Assembly (NCBI GenBank): GCA_031269865.1
Contig: JAISYO010000188.1
Coordinates: forward strand, 1 to 43,231
Length of the DNA: 43,231 bases
Origin: Dysgonamonadaceae bacterium
GTDB taxonomy: Bacteria; Bacteroidota; Bacteroidia; Bacteroidales; Dysgonomonadaceae
Direction: 5' to 3'
Part shown: positions 27,483 to 37,539 of the stretch, piece after piece
Layout: every line of letters starts with the position of its first letter
How positions within the stretch are numbered: the stretch's first letter is position 1
The notes under the pieces: generated by a model
The model's input: the letters and a program-made list of their open reading frames with translations, nothing else
Database searches by the model: none
What the model was told of the DNA's origin: nothing
Program-made: the position numbers and the translations under genes

Positions 27483-29189
27483 TCAGCCCTTTTTCAGCTG
27501 TGAATCAAGCTCTTTTGAGCGTTCCACCGCCAAGTGGATATTGGAACAGATATTTTCGTCGTTGATGATGGCGGGGATCGTGGATTTTCCGAGACTCTTG
27601 CGCACGTCGGAGTTTACGCCCGAAAGGATGACCTGTATTTTTTCCTTTGCCGAATTTCTGCACAGCGTTTCGAGGTTTCGTATCCCGGTGGAATCTATAA
27701 AGGGCACTTTCCTCATGCGGATGATCCGGATATTCGGTCTTTCGCCTATCTCGCGCATCTTCTCGTCGAATTTGTTGGCGATGCCAAAGAAAAACGGACC
27801 GTCTATCTCATAGACTTCCACGCCTTTGGGCAGGTAAAGCGTTTCGTTGTCGAGGTTGCCGGAATGGGATTCCATCTCTTTCGAGAGATCAATTTTCCCG
27901 GTGGTGTGCGAGATGTGGGTACTTTCCGACATACGTTTCAAGAAAACGAAGATGGCGAGTATCAGCCCCACCTCGATGGCGATGGTCAAATCGAAAACCA
28001 CGGTCAGGACAAACGTGGTCAGCAGCACCGCGAGTGTCGATTTGCCTTGTTTGGCAAGGGCGAGGAACGAGCGCCATTCGCTCATGTTGTACGACACCAC
28101 CACCAGCACCCCGGCGAGGCAAGCCATCGGGATATGTTTCGTGAGGTCGCCCAAAAACAGCAGGATGAGCAGCAGCACAACAGCGTGGATGATTCCAGCC
28201 ACGGGCGTTCTTCCGCCGTTGTTGATGTTCGTCATCGTGCGGGCGATAGCCCCCGTTGCCGGGATTCCGCCGAAGAAAGGGGTAATGATATTGGTAACGC
28301 CCTGCGCCACAAGTTCCATGTTGGAATTGTGCTTGTAGCCCGTAACGCCGTCCGCCACCGTTGCCGAGAGCAAAGATTCAATCGCGCCGAGCATAGCGAT
28401 GGTAAAGGCTTCGGGGAAGAGGAGGCGGATGGTTTCGAGGTTGATGCCGACAGGTTCCATTTCGGGCAGTTGGCTGTTGATGACGAAACGGTCGCCGATG
28501 GTTTCGATATTCGTGAAATTGGTGTATTCTTTCAGCAGATAGGCGACAACCGTCATCAACACGATGGCGATGAGCGAGCCGGGAATCTTCTTCGATATTT
28601 TGGGCGTGAGGAAAATAATCGCCACGCTAAGTACGCCGATAGCCAGCACAATCCAGTTCAGGGTGTCGAAACATTGCAGGTAAACACCCCATTTGCTGAA
28701 AAAATCGGAAGGGAGCTTGGGGGTTGTCAGCCCGAAAAAATCCTTCATCTGAGTGGAAAAAATAGTGAGCGCGATGCCGCTCGTGAAGCCCACCACGATG
28801 GGATAGGGGATAAATTTGATGACGGTTCCGAGTTTGAGGAAGCCCATCAGCACGAGCATCGTTCCCGCCAGCACGGTGGCAATCGCCAGCCCTTCCACGC
28901 CGTGGCGTTCCACGATGCCGTAAACGATGACGATGAATGCCCCGGTGGGACCGCCGATTTGCACGTTGCTCCCGCCCAAGAAAGAGATGAGGAATCCGGC
29001 GATGACCGCCGTGATAATCCCTTTTTCGGGTGTTACGCCCGACGAGATACCAAACGCGATGGCAAGCGGCAGCGCGACAATTCCGACGATGATTCCCGCC
29101 ATCAGATCAGCCGTGAATTTTTCCCTGTTATACGTTTTGAGGGAGAGGAATAGCGAAGGCTGGAAATCTTTAAGAAACGACAATTGCAT
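27483..29189 (-). CDS. SulP-family anion transporter with STAS domain
   Basis: AGIIVGIVALPLAIAFGISSGVTPEKGI...GGSNVQIGGPTGAF; C-terminal STAS PFIDSTGIRNLE. Confidence 0.95.
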   Translation of the reverse strand: MQLSFLKDFQPSLFLSLKTYNREKFTADLMAGIIVGIVALPLAIAFGISSGVTPEKGIITAVIAGFLISFLGGSNVQIGGPTGAFIVIVYGIVERHGVEGLAIATVLAGTMLVLMGFLKLGTVIKFIPYPIVVGFTSGIALTIFSTQMKDFFGLTTPKLPSDFFSKWGVYLQCFDTLNWIVLAIGVLSVAIIFLTPKISKKIPGSLIAIVLMTVVAYLLKEYTNFTNIETIGDRFVINSQLPEMEPVGINLETIRLLFPEAFTIAMLGAIESLLSATVADGVTGYKHNSNMELVAQGVTNIITPFFGGIPATGAIARTMTNINNGGRTPVAGIIHAVVLLLILLFLGDLTKHIPMACLAGVLVVVSYNMSEWRSFLALAKQGKSTLAVLLTTFVLTVVFDLTIAIEVGLILAIFVFLKRMSESTHISHTTGKIDLSKEMESHSGNLDNETLYLPKGVEVYEIDGPFFFGIANKFDEKMREIGERPNIRIIRMRKVPFIDSTGIRNLETLCRNSAKEKIQVILSGVNSDVRKSLGKSTIPAIINDENICSNIHLAVERSKELDSQLKKG

Positions 29190-29212
29190 AGAAACTGTTT
29201 AAATCTTAACGA
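29189..29212. repeat. Single-end copy of the palindromic repeat family
   Basis: tagaaactgtttaaatcttaacgaaat matches the reverse-complemented right end of 27254-27436 (agaagctgtttaaattttaacgaaat). Confidence 0.6.
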
Positions 29213-29336
29213 AATATCTTTTCGTTGTAAAACGGGGGCAAAGGTACGAATTAATTCACATTATCGGTACTATTTAGAAATGAAATTAAACAAACCATCG
29301 TTCCAAGCCAATATTATTCATGGCATAGAGTTTACA

Positions 29337-29370
29337 TTAAGAAGCTGTTTAAATTTTAACAGCTTCTTAA
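29337..29370. repeat. Palindromic repeat copy
   Basis: TTAAGAAGCTGTT TAAATTTT AACAGCTTCTTAA, perfect 13-bp arms. Confidence 0.85.
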
Positions 29371-29409
29371 AGTGTAAAAAACAAAAAAAATCAAATTTCG
29401 TTGGAGACG

Positions 29410-30078
29410 TCAAATCAAGCCCTGCTCCACCATTACGATGGCGTGTTCCACCAAGCGATCTTCGCCGAAGGGGTCGTACCTTTTTTTGAGGCTGTTGCCA
29501 AAAAGTCCCGCCAAGGCATTATACGTCCATGCCTTGAAAGTTCCCATGAAAGCGTCCACGATGGTGTAGGAAGCCGAATTAGTTTCCCTGTCCACCAATT
29601 TAATCAGCAACTGCCCCTGCGAGCGGGTAAGTTTGCTCATCTTGGGCTTATAGGAGTCGTACAGATATTTTTCCATCAGGTTGAGGTGTTTCTGCCGCGC
29701 CTTGTCGTCGGGCAGGGTTTCCATATATTCGTATGTTTCCTTGATGATTACGGCGATTTCCTTGGCGTAGGGCAATGTCTTCTTCACGTCGCGTGTCAGC
29801 TTGTCGTACTGTATCCGTTGTTTTTGGGAAGCGAAACGCATTTTGGAATACTTGATGAAATCGCAGAGCGTGATGCAAGCAACAGTGTCTGCCCCGACGA
29901 CGACGGCGGGGTAAACATTGGGCAAAACAAAATACGTGTTGCGTGAAATGGGCGAGCCGGATCCGCTATACGAAACGTAATAGTCTTGGGCCGCCGCGGG
30001 GATTGACAACACGCCGAACCAAGCAAATAATATGAGAATCGTTTGTTTCTTCATAATTCCACAACAAAGATATATCAT
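29410..30078 (-). CDS. DUF4294-like protein
   Basis: Signal peptide; KLTRDVKKTLPYAKEIAVIIKETYEYMETLPDDKARQKHLNLMEKYLYDSYKPKMSKLTRSQGQLLIKLVDRE. Confidence 0.85.
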   Translation of the reverse strand: MIYLCCGIMKKQTILILFAWFGVLSIPAAAQDYYVSYSGSGSPISRNTYFVLPNVYPAVVVGADTVACITLCDFIKYSKMRFASQKQRIQYDKLTRDVKKTLPYAKEIAVIIKETYEYMETLPDDKARQKHLNLMEKYLYDSYKPKMSKLTRSQGQLLIKLVDRETNSASYTIVDAFMGTFKAWTYNALAGLFGNSLKKRYDPFGEDRLVEHAIVMVEQGLI

Positions 30079-30256
30079 TGTTTCGTGCGGAAATGAAAAA
30101 ATGGCGTTAAGTGTAGTTAATTAATCCACGGATATGTAGGGTTTTAAGTGAATAATATCGAATTAAAGGCAAAGAAAAAGCCAAAACAGGCAAAAACTAT
30201 TCCCAAAAAGGTTCGCCAAACGGGAAATATAGCTTATCTTTGAGAGGGAAATTGGT

Positions 30257-32089
30257 TTGAAAAAAAAAAACCCTATGGAATACTATCATTTAGGAGAATT
30301 GATTCATCGGCGGGCTGAAAAATACGGTTCGCGCACCGCCCTCAAATACCTTGACGAGGCGGACGAATGGGCTAACCTCTCGTGGACTGCCTTTTCCGAT
30401 AAAGTGTTGAAAACCGCTATGGCGATGGCAGAAATGGGCATTCAGCCGGGGGACAATATCGGCATTTACGCGCAAAATATGGAAAAATACTTTTTCACGG
30501 ATTTCGGGGCATACGCCAACCGCGCCGTGATGGTGCCGATGTATGCCACCTCAGCCCCCACGCAGGTGCAATACATTGTGAACGATGCGCAAATCAAGGT
30601 GGTTTTCGTGGGCGAGCAGTTTCAATACAACAACGCCTTCAAGGTGCAGCGCGAAAATCCGGTGTTGGAACGGCTGATTATCTTCGACAGGAAAGTGGTG
30701 CTGAACCCCGAAGACAAAACGTCGGGGTATTTTGACGATTTCATTACCACCGGCGAAAATTCGGAGTCGGAGGCATTAGTGAAAGCGCGGCTGAAAAATT
30801 TGAGGAAAACCGATTTGGCGACGATTATTTACACTTCGGGGACGACGGGCGAACCAAAAGGCGTGATGATCGATCACGAAAATTACTTGCAGGCCTTGAA
30901 AATCCACGACATTCGCCTCACGGAATGTTCGGATAAAGATTTGTCGATGTGCTTCCTTCCGCTCACGCATATTTTCGAGAAGGCGTGGTCGTACTACTGC
31001 CTTCACAAGGGCATAACCCTCGCCATCAATCGCGATCCGGGCAAAATTCGCGAATCGCTGAAACAGATCCGCCCGACGTTGATGAGCAACGTGCCGCGGT
31101 TTTGGGAAAAGGTGTACGATGGCATTCGCGAGCGTATGGACGCTTCGTCGGGGTTTGTCAAATGGCTGTTCAACGATTCCGTGAAGACGGGAAAGAAATA
31201 CAACCTCGCGTATCGGAACGAAGGCAAAAAAGCCCCTTTCGGCACGGCGTTGAAGTTTTTTATTTATCGGCACACGGTTTATTTCCTCATTCAGCGCGTG
31301 GTGGGCATCGAGCGCGGAAATTTCTTCCCGGTGGCGGGTGCGCCGCTTTCCGATGCCATCAACGAATTTTTGCAGAGCATCGACGTCCACATTATTTACG
31401 GCTACGGACTGTCAGAAACGACGGCTACCGTAAGCTGTTTCCCCCACACCGGCTTTAAAATGGGCACGGTTGGAGCGGTTATGCCGAAAGTTACCGTGAA
31501 AATCGGGGAAAACGATGAGGTTTTGGTAAAGGGGAAATCGGTAATGAAGGGTTATTACAACAAGCCCGAAGCCACAAAAGAAGCCTTTACCGAGGACGGA
31601 TTTTTCAGGACGGGCGATGCGGGGCGTTTGGAACAATGCGGCGATTACACCTGCATCGTGCTGACTGACAGGATAAAAGATCTCTACAAAACGTCGAACG
31701 GCAAATACATTGCGCCACAAATGATCGAAACGCGCATCAGCGAAGACAAATACGTGGATCAGATTGCGCTGATCGGCAACGAGCGGAAATTCGTGAGTGC
31801 GCTGATCGTCCCCGATTTCGGGGTGTTGAAAACCTACGCCGATTCGCACGACATTCCCTACGATTCCGAGAACGACTTGGTGGAAAACCCCCGCATTTAC
31901 GACTTCATCTTTGGGCGGATAGAGTTGTTGCAGGCGCAATTCACGTCCTACGAGAAAATCAAACGCTTCGCCCTGCTTGCCCAACCCTTCACGATGGAGG
32001 CAGGCGAATTAACCAATACGCTGAAAGTCAAACGGAAAGTGATTTTGGAACATTATGCCGACGTGATTGACAAGCTGTATGAGGGTTGA
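30257..32089 (+). CDS. AMP-binding long-chain acyl-CoA ligase
   Basis: IIYTSGTTGEPKGVMIDH, YGYGLSETTATVSCF, FFRTGDAGRLE. Confidence 0.93.
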   Translation: MKKKNPMEYYHLGELIHRRAEKYGSRTALKYLDEADEWANLSWTAFSDKVLKTAMAMAEMGIQPGDNIGIYAQNMEKYFFTDFGAYANRAVMVPMYATSAPTQVQYIVNDAQIKVVFVGEQFQYNNAFKVQRENPVLERLIIFDRKVVLNPEDKTSGYFDDFITTGENSESEALVKARLKNLRKTDLATIIYTSGTTGEPKGVMIDHENYLQALKIHDIRLTECSDKDLSMCFLPLTHIFEKAWSYYCLHKGITLAINRDPGKIRESLKQIRPTLMSNVPRFWEKVYDGIRERMDASSGFVKWLFNDSVKTGKKYNLAYRNEGKKAPFGTALKFFIYRHTVYFLIQRVVGIERGNFFPVAGAPLSDAINEFLQSIDVHIIYGYGLSETTATVSCFPHTGFKMGTVGAVMPKVTVKIGENDEVLVKGKSVMKGYYNKPEATKEAFTEDGFFRTGDAGRLEQCGDYTCIVLTDRIKDLYKTSNGKYIAPQMIETRISEDKYVDQIALIGNERKFVSALIVPDFGVLKTYADSHDIPYDSENDLVENPRIYDFIFGRIELLQAQFTSYEKIKRFALLAQPFTMEAGELTNTLKVKRKVILEHYADVIDKLYEG

Positions 32090-32125
32090 GCGAGGATAAG
32101 GTTTAAATTTTAAATTAATGAAGAA

Positions 32126-35119
32126 ATGAAAAACAAAGAATTATTCAAAAATTATCCCGATAGGGATTTTATGTCAGCGGAAGGGTTGAAGTCCCTTCTC
32201 AGCCCTGCGTGCCGCAGGTGCGCAATACTTGGATTGATGTTGCTTTTGGCGGTTTCGGGGATTGCCCAAGTACCTCCCCCTTCCTGCTACGAACCCACCC
32301 GCAACGAGGGTATCGCCGCATACAACAAAGGCGAATACGACAAGGCGATAACATATTTTTATCTTGCACTGAATACTTGTCCCGACATGCCGAACAACAA
32401 CGACTTGCAGGCATATATTGACAAATGTATCGCCGCAAAGGGAAAAAAGGCGGATAACGATGCGGAACGGAAAAAACAAAGGGAAGCAAAAAAGAAACAA
32501 AAAGCAGAAAAAACCACCCTTATTTCCGACAAAGGAGTGGTAATCAACGGAATCACATGGGCAACCCGCAATGTGGATGCGCCCGGAACATTTACTAAAA
32601 ATCCCGAAGATGCAGGAATGTTTTATCAGTGGAACCGAAAAATAGGTTGGAGCAGTGCTTCCCCCATGGTTAATTCCGATGGAGGTACAACTTGGGACGA
32701 AACACATATCGATGGCTCAACTTGGGAAAAGGCAAACGATCCATGCCCATCGGGATGGCGGGTGCCGACATGGTTTGAGTTTGAACGCCTGTTAAATTTC
32801 GGTAGCGGATGGATAACAAAAAACGGAGTTAATGGACGGATTTTCGGCTTCGACTCAAACACGCTTTTTTTGCCGGCTGCGGGTTGGAACAGCAACAGCA
32901 ACAACGACAATCTGTCTGGCAATTATTGGTCTGCCACTCCTTACGGTTCAACGAACTTTACGTGGGGCTTGACTTTTAGCAGCTTCCTCCGCATAGGCGT
33001 GTTCTATGGCTTCCGCAACGGTGGACATTTGGTTCGTTGCGTGGCGGATTCGTCCCCCTCTTGCTATGAGCCCACTCGTGGCAAGGGCAAAGACGCATAC
33101 AAAAAAGGCGAATACGACAAGGCAATGATGTATTTCAACCTTGCGAATACTTGCCCCGACAAGCCGAGTAACAACGACTTGCAGTCATATCTCAATAAAT
33201 GCAAGGACGCAAAGGAAAAGGCAGAGGCAAAGCAACAGATGCAAGATAAAGCCGAGCAACTTGCACTGCGAGTTGGAGGCATAGCAATCAACGGCGTTGT
33301 TTGGGCGAAAAGCAATGTGGATGCGCCCGGCACTTTTGTCAAAAATCCCGGAGATGACGGAATGCTCTATCAATGGAACGGAAAGAAAGGCTGGTATTCC
33401 ACTGGTGACGTTTCCGGCTGGGACAGCATAACACCAAGCAGTACGATTTGGGAAAAAGTAAATGATCCGTGCCCTGCCGGTTGGCGAGTGCCGACAAGAT
33501 TTGAGATAGAAAGTCTGGCAAGTTCCGGCAGAGAGATAATAAAAAACGGTTTTTCACGCCTTGCGTTCGGTTCGGGTTCCAATACGGTACTATTGCCTTC
33601 CGTTGGCTACCGCGCCGGCAACAACGGTACGTCCTACGGTTTGGGAGACTTCAGCTACTATTGGTCTGCCACCCCCGATAGTTTGGAACGTGCGTGGGGC
33701 TTGTTCTTTTTCTACTACCCCGATGGTGGTACTAACGGACGCTCGTACACGCGCAGCCTCCATCGTAACTGCGGTTTTCCGATCCGTTGCGTGGCGGAAG
33801 ACGACACGCCGAATAACAATGCGGAACAAAAACGACAGTGGGAGGCGGAAGTGCAAAAGCGGATAGAAGCAGAAGCAAACCGAAAGTACGAGGCAGAAGC
33901 AAGGCGACAGATGCAAGAAAAAGCCGAGCAACTTGCACTGCGAGTTGGCGGAGTGGCAATCAACGGCGTTACTTGGGCAACCCGCAATGTGGATGCGCCC
34001 GGCACTTTTGCCAAAAATCCCGAAGATGCAGGAATGTTCTATCAATGGAACGGAAAGAGAGGCTGGGCTTCAACGGGCGACGTTTCCGGCTGGGACAGTA
34101 GCATTCCAATCGGTACTACTTTGGAAGAGGCAAACGATCCATGTCCGCCGGGTTGGCGAGTGCCGACAATGGTTGAGATGGAAATACTATTAAGCTCTGG
34201 TAGTCAATGGAAAACACAAAACGGTGTAGATGGACGTGTATTCGGTTCCGGCTTAAACACGGTGTTTTTGCCTGCTGCGAACAACCGTCTCAACGATGGT
34301 AACCTTGATGGTAGCCTCAACCGCATCAACAGTAAGGGAGGCTTCTATTGGTCTGCCACCCCCAACGGTTCGAACTTTGCATGGGGTATGCTCTTCGGTG
34401 GCGGTCGCCGTGCGAATATGCTTTTCGGCTACCGAGGCAATGGTTATTCAGTCCGTTGCGTGGCGGAAGACGACACGCCTAATGAAGATGTGAAACAAAA
34501 ACAACAGAGGGAGGCGGAAACGCAAAAGCAGAAAGAGGCTGAGCAACAAAGGCAAAGAGAGGCAACGCAAAAGCAAAAACACGCCGAGCAACTTGCAGCA
34601 CGAATTGGCGGAGTGGCAATCAACGGCGTTGTTTGGGCGAAAAGCAATGTGGATGCGCCCGGCACTTTTGCCAAAAATCCCGAAGATGGCGGAATGTTTT
34701 ATCAATGGAACAGAAAGAAAGATTGGACATCCACGGGCGATGTTTCGGGTTGGGACAGTAGCATTCCAATCGGTGCGACTTTGGAAAAGGCAAACGATCC
34801 ATGCCCGTCGGGTTGGCGAGTACCCACAATGGCTGAATTTGAAAGCCTTCTCGATTCCGGTAGCAGATGGACAACGCTCAACGGCGTGAATGGACGTGTA
34901 TTCGGATCACGTTCCAATACAGTGTTTTTGCCTGCGGATGGAAGACTTGTCCATGGCGATGGTTCGCTCAGCAATCAGGGAGATAGGGGCGACTATTGGT
35001 CTGCCACCCCCCACGGTTTGCTCAATGCGTGGTACTTGACTTTTGACGGTAGCTACGCGGGCGCGGGTGGCTACTACTGTCGCAACTTCGGCTTTTCAAT
35101 CCGTTGCGTGGCGGAGTAG
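32126..35119 (+). CDS. Secreted protein with four tandem FISUMP-type (Fibrobacter succinogenes major paralogous) domains and TPR-like/coiled linkers
   Basis: Four copies of VxINGVxWAxxNVDAPGTFxKNPEDxGMFYQWN...ANDPCPxGWRVPT...YWSATP...RCVAE; two CYEPTRxxGxxAYxKGEYDKAxxYFxLxNTCPDxPxNNDLQ units. Confidence 0.9.
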   Translation: MKNKELFKNYPDRDFMSAEGLKSLLSPACRRCAILGLMLLLAVSGIAQVPPPSCYEPTRNEGIAAYNKGEYDKAITYFYLALNTCPDMPNNNDLQAYIDKCIAAKGKKADNDAERKKQREAKKKQKAEKTTLISDKGVVINGITWATRNVDAPGTFTKNPEDAGMFYQWNRKIGWSSASPMVNSDGGTTWDETHIDGSTWEKANDPCPSGWRVPTWFEFERLLNFGSGWITKNGVNGRIFGFDSNTLFLPAAGWNSNSNNDNLSGNYWSATPYGSTNFTWGLTFSSFLRIGVFYGFRNGGHLVRCVADSSPSCYEPTRGKGKDAYKKGEYDKAMMYFNLANTCPDKPSNNDLQSYLNKCKDAKEKAEAKQQMQDKAEQLALRVGGIAINGVVWAKSNVDAPGTFVKNPGDDGMLYQWNGKKGWYSTGDVSGWDSITPSSTIWEKVNDPCPAGWRVPTRFEIESLASSGREIIKNGFSRLAFGSGSNTVLLPSVGYRAGNNGTSYGLGDFSYYWSATPDSLERAWGLFFFYYPDGGTNGRSYTRSLHRNCGFPIRCVAEDDTPNNNAEQKRQWEAEVQKRIEAEANRKYEAEARRQMQEKAEQLALRVGGVAINGVTWATRNVDAPGTFAKNPEDAGMFYQWNGKRGWASTGDVSGWDSSIPIGTTLEEANDPCPPGWRVPTMVEMEILLSSGSQWKTQNGVDGRVFGSGLNTVFLPAANNRLNDGNLDGSLNRINSKGGFYWSATPNGSNFAWGMLFGGGRRANMLFGYRGNGYSVRCVAEDDTPNEDVKQKQQREAETQKQKEAEQQRQREATQKQKHAEQLAARIGGVAINGVVWAKSNVDAPGTFAKNPEDGGMFYQWNRKKDWTSTGDVSGWDSSIPIGATLEKANDPCPSGWRVPTMAEFESLLDSGSRWTTLNGVNGRVFGSRSNTVFLPADGRLVHGDGSLSNQGDRGDYWSATPHGLLNAWYLTFDGSYAGAGGYYCRNFGFSIRCVAE

Positions 35120-35162
35120 GTTTTACTATTTTCAATGGTTATGAGAAACAAAATCAAATTCA

Positions 35163-35194
35163 TTTGATTTTGCCCTCAGCTTTCACTACCTTTG
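35163..35194 (+). promoter_or_regulatory. Bacteroidetes-type promoter for leuS
   Basis: TTTG 35163-35166, N20, TACCTTTG 35187-35194. Confidence 0.65.
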
Positions 35195-35218
35195 CAACAA
35201 TTTTTTAAGGATAGAAAA

Positions 35219-36820
35219 ATGGATTACAATTTCGGAGAAATAGAAAAAAAGTGGAAGCAATACTGGATTGACAATCAGACGTATAAAGTAACGGAAGACG
35301 CATCGAAACCAAAATACTACGTCCTCGATATGTTTCCCTACCCTTCGGGTGCCGGCTTGCACGTGGGGCATCCACTGGGATATATCGCGTCCGATATTTT
35401 TTCGCGCTACAAACGCTTGCAGGGATTCAACGTGCTTCACCCGATGGGTTACGATGCCTACGGGCTTCCTGCCGAGCAATACGCCATACAGACGGGGCAG
35501 CATCCGGCGATAACCACCCGCAACAACATTGCGCGATATAGGGAACAGCTGGACAAAATCGGCTTCTCTTTCGATTGGAGCAGGGAAGTGCAGACTTGCG
35601 ATCCGGCGTATTACAAGTGGACTCAATGGGCGTTCATCAAAATGTTCCATAGCTATTATTGCAACGACGAACAACAAGCACGCCCCATCGCCGAACTAGT
35701 TTCCGTTTTCGAGCGGCAAGGCACAAAAGATTTGAATGTCGCGTGCAGTGAAGAAATCAGCTTCACTGCCGAAGAATGGAATGCCAAAACCGAAACCGAA
35801 AAACAGCAAACCTTGATGAACTACCGCATTGCCTACCTCGGCGATACGATAGTAAATTGGTGCGCGGCGTTGGGAACGGTGCTCGCCAATGACGAAGTGA
35901 GCGAAGGATTGTCCATTCGGGGCGGTTATCCGGTGGAACAGAAAAAGATGCGCCAATGGTGCTTGCGCGTTTCGGCATACGCCCAACGATTGCTCGACGG
36001 CTTGGATATGGTGGAATGGACTGATTCCCTGAAAGAAACGCAACGCAATTGGATCGGGCGTTCGATGGGCGCGGAAATGGATTTTCAAATCGACAATGAA
36101 AAATTGCCGTCGATAAAAATTTTCACGACAAGGGCAGATACCATTTTCGGCGTTACTTTTATGGTGCTTGCGCCTGAAAGCGAATATGTTAAACAGTTGG
36201 TTACTCCCGATCGAAAAGCGGAAGTGGAAACCTATCTCGAAAAAACCAAGAAGAAAACCGAGCGCGAGCGCATCGCCGATAAATCGGTTAGCGGTGTTTT
36301 TTCTGGTTCTTGCGCGATTCACCCCTTCTCTGGCGAGCAAATCCCCATCTGGATTTCCGATTACGTGCTGGCAGGATACGGAACGGGCGCAATTATGGCT
36401 GTTCCCGCGCATGACAGCCGCGACTATGCTTTTGCCCGGTATTTCAACCTGCCGATTATCCCCCTTATCGAAGGTTGCGACGTGTCGGAAGAAAGTTTCG
36501 ATGCGAAAGAGGGCGTTATGGTTAATTCGGGATTCCTGAACGGACTGACGGTAAAAGAAGCGATTCCTCGCGCCATAGACGAAATAGAAAAACTCGGTTT
36601 CGGGCGGCGAAAAATAAATTACCGCCTGCGTGACGCCATTTTCAGCCGTCAGCGTTATTGGGGCGAGCCTTTCCCGATTTATTACAAAGACGGTATGCCA
36701 TACACGGTTGCCTTAGAGGATTTGCCGATAGAACTGCCCGAAGTGGATAAATTTCTGCCTACGGAAACAGGTGAACCACCGCTTGGGAGGGCGAAGAACT
36801 GGGAGTATGAGGAAAAGTAA
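35219..36820 (+). CDS. leuS: Leucyl-tRNA synthetase, N-terminal fragment (HIGH motif and editing domain)
   Basis: [18 protein letters not shown]..., [19 protein letters not shown]; ends [17 protein letters not shown]; start set at 35219. Confidence 0.95.
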   Translation: MDYNFGEIEKKWKQYWIDNQTYKVTEDASKPKYYVLDMFPYPSGAGLHVGHPLGYIASDIFSRYKRLQGFNVLHPMGYDAYGLPAEQYAIQTGQHPAITTRNNIARYREQLDKIGFSFDWSREVQTCDPAYYKWTQWAFIKMFHSYYCNDEQQARPIAELVSVFERQGTKDLNVACSEEISFTAEEWNAKTETEKQQTLMNYRIAYLGDTIVNWCAALGTVLANDEVSEGLSIRGGYPVEQKKMRQWCLRVSAYAQRLLDGLDMVEWTDSLKETQRNWIGRSMGAEMDFQIDNEKLPSIKIFTTRADTIFGVTFMVLAPESEYVKQLVTPDRKAEVETYLEKTKKKTERERIADKSVSGVFSGSCAIHPFSGEQIPIWISDYVLAGYGTGAIMAVPAHDSRDYAFARYFNLPIIPLIEGCDVSEESFDAKEGVMVNSGFLNGLTVKEAIPRAIDEIEKLGFGRRKINYRLRDAIFSRQRYWGEPFPIYYKDGMPYTVALEDLPIELPEVDKFLPTETGEPPLGRAKNWEYEEK

Positions 36821-36838
36821 TTTTAAAACATTCACAAT

Positions 36839-37537
36839 ATGGACAAGATTTCATTCATATTACTGTTGCTTGCTTTCGGCATGAATATAGTGGCGCAAGA
36901 AACATATCCTACTGAATCAGAAAAAGATTTGTACTGGCAACCAGAAAGGCAAATTCAATTCTCTGATTATCAATCAACCATTGATATTAATTGTATTAAA
37001 TATAACGAAAAATATGGCGTGCAAATGTCGTCAAATATTGGTTTTAGAAAAATTGTTGATGTTCCTAAAAAACGAGGGAAAATAGATAAAGGTTATATTG
37101 TTCCCGTTTTTTGCAAAAATTGTTCTTGTATCCTTTCGGAAGATTCTTTGGGATTGTTGGTTGATAGATTATTGTTTGACATTACAGAAACTTGTGCGAG
37201 AAGTGCTCGTAAGGATTTGTCCGATTTTCAAATAACAGGAAACATAGATAATCCTAATGCAATGTTTTTTACTTCGATAACAAATAAATGGGACGAATTT
37301 AGAAAAGGTGTTTTTGCTACAATAATAAAAGAAGTTTTGGTTGATAAAATTGATACGGCATACATAAGTTGGCGAAAAATTGTTGATGAAAAGTTAGAAC
37401 AAACAAAAGAATATGCGACAACGCCAAAAGATTGTTATAGATTTGTTGCGGGAAAGCCTGTTGAAAAAGGATATAAACAGGCAAAAACTATTGTGGGCGA
37501 TATGAGAAGAAATAAGGAAACCGAAAAAACAAATTAA
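36839..37537 (+). CDS. Hypothetical secreted protein inside the leuS locus
   Basis: 232 aa, predicted signal peptide MDKISFILLLLAFGMNIVAQ; no family recognised. Confidence 0.75.
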   Translation: MDKISFILLLLAFGMNIVAQETYPTESEKDLYWQPERQIQFSDYQSTIDINCIKYNEKYGVQMSSNIGFRKIVDVPKKRGKIDKGYIVPVFCKNCSCILSEDSLGLLVDRLLFDITETCARSARKDLSDFQITGNIDNPNAMFFTSITNKWDEFRKGVFATIIKEVLVDKIDTAYISWRKIVDEKLEQTKEYATTPKDCYRFVAGKPVEKGYKQAKTIVGDMRRNKETEKTN

Positions 37538-37539
37538 TT

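Noticed and set aside
27534-29153. 539-aa + strand ORF opposite sulP
   Set aside because: Antisense shadow; His/Asp/Arg-rich with no recognisable domain.
32126-35119. Diversity-generating retroelement acting on the FISUMP protein
   Set aside because: No reverse transcriptase or template repeat in the window, and several variable regions per gene is atypical; kept only as a test in the finding.
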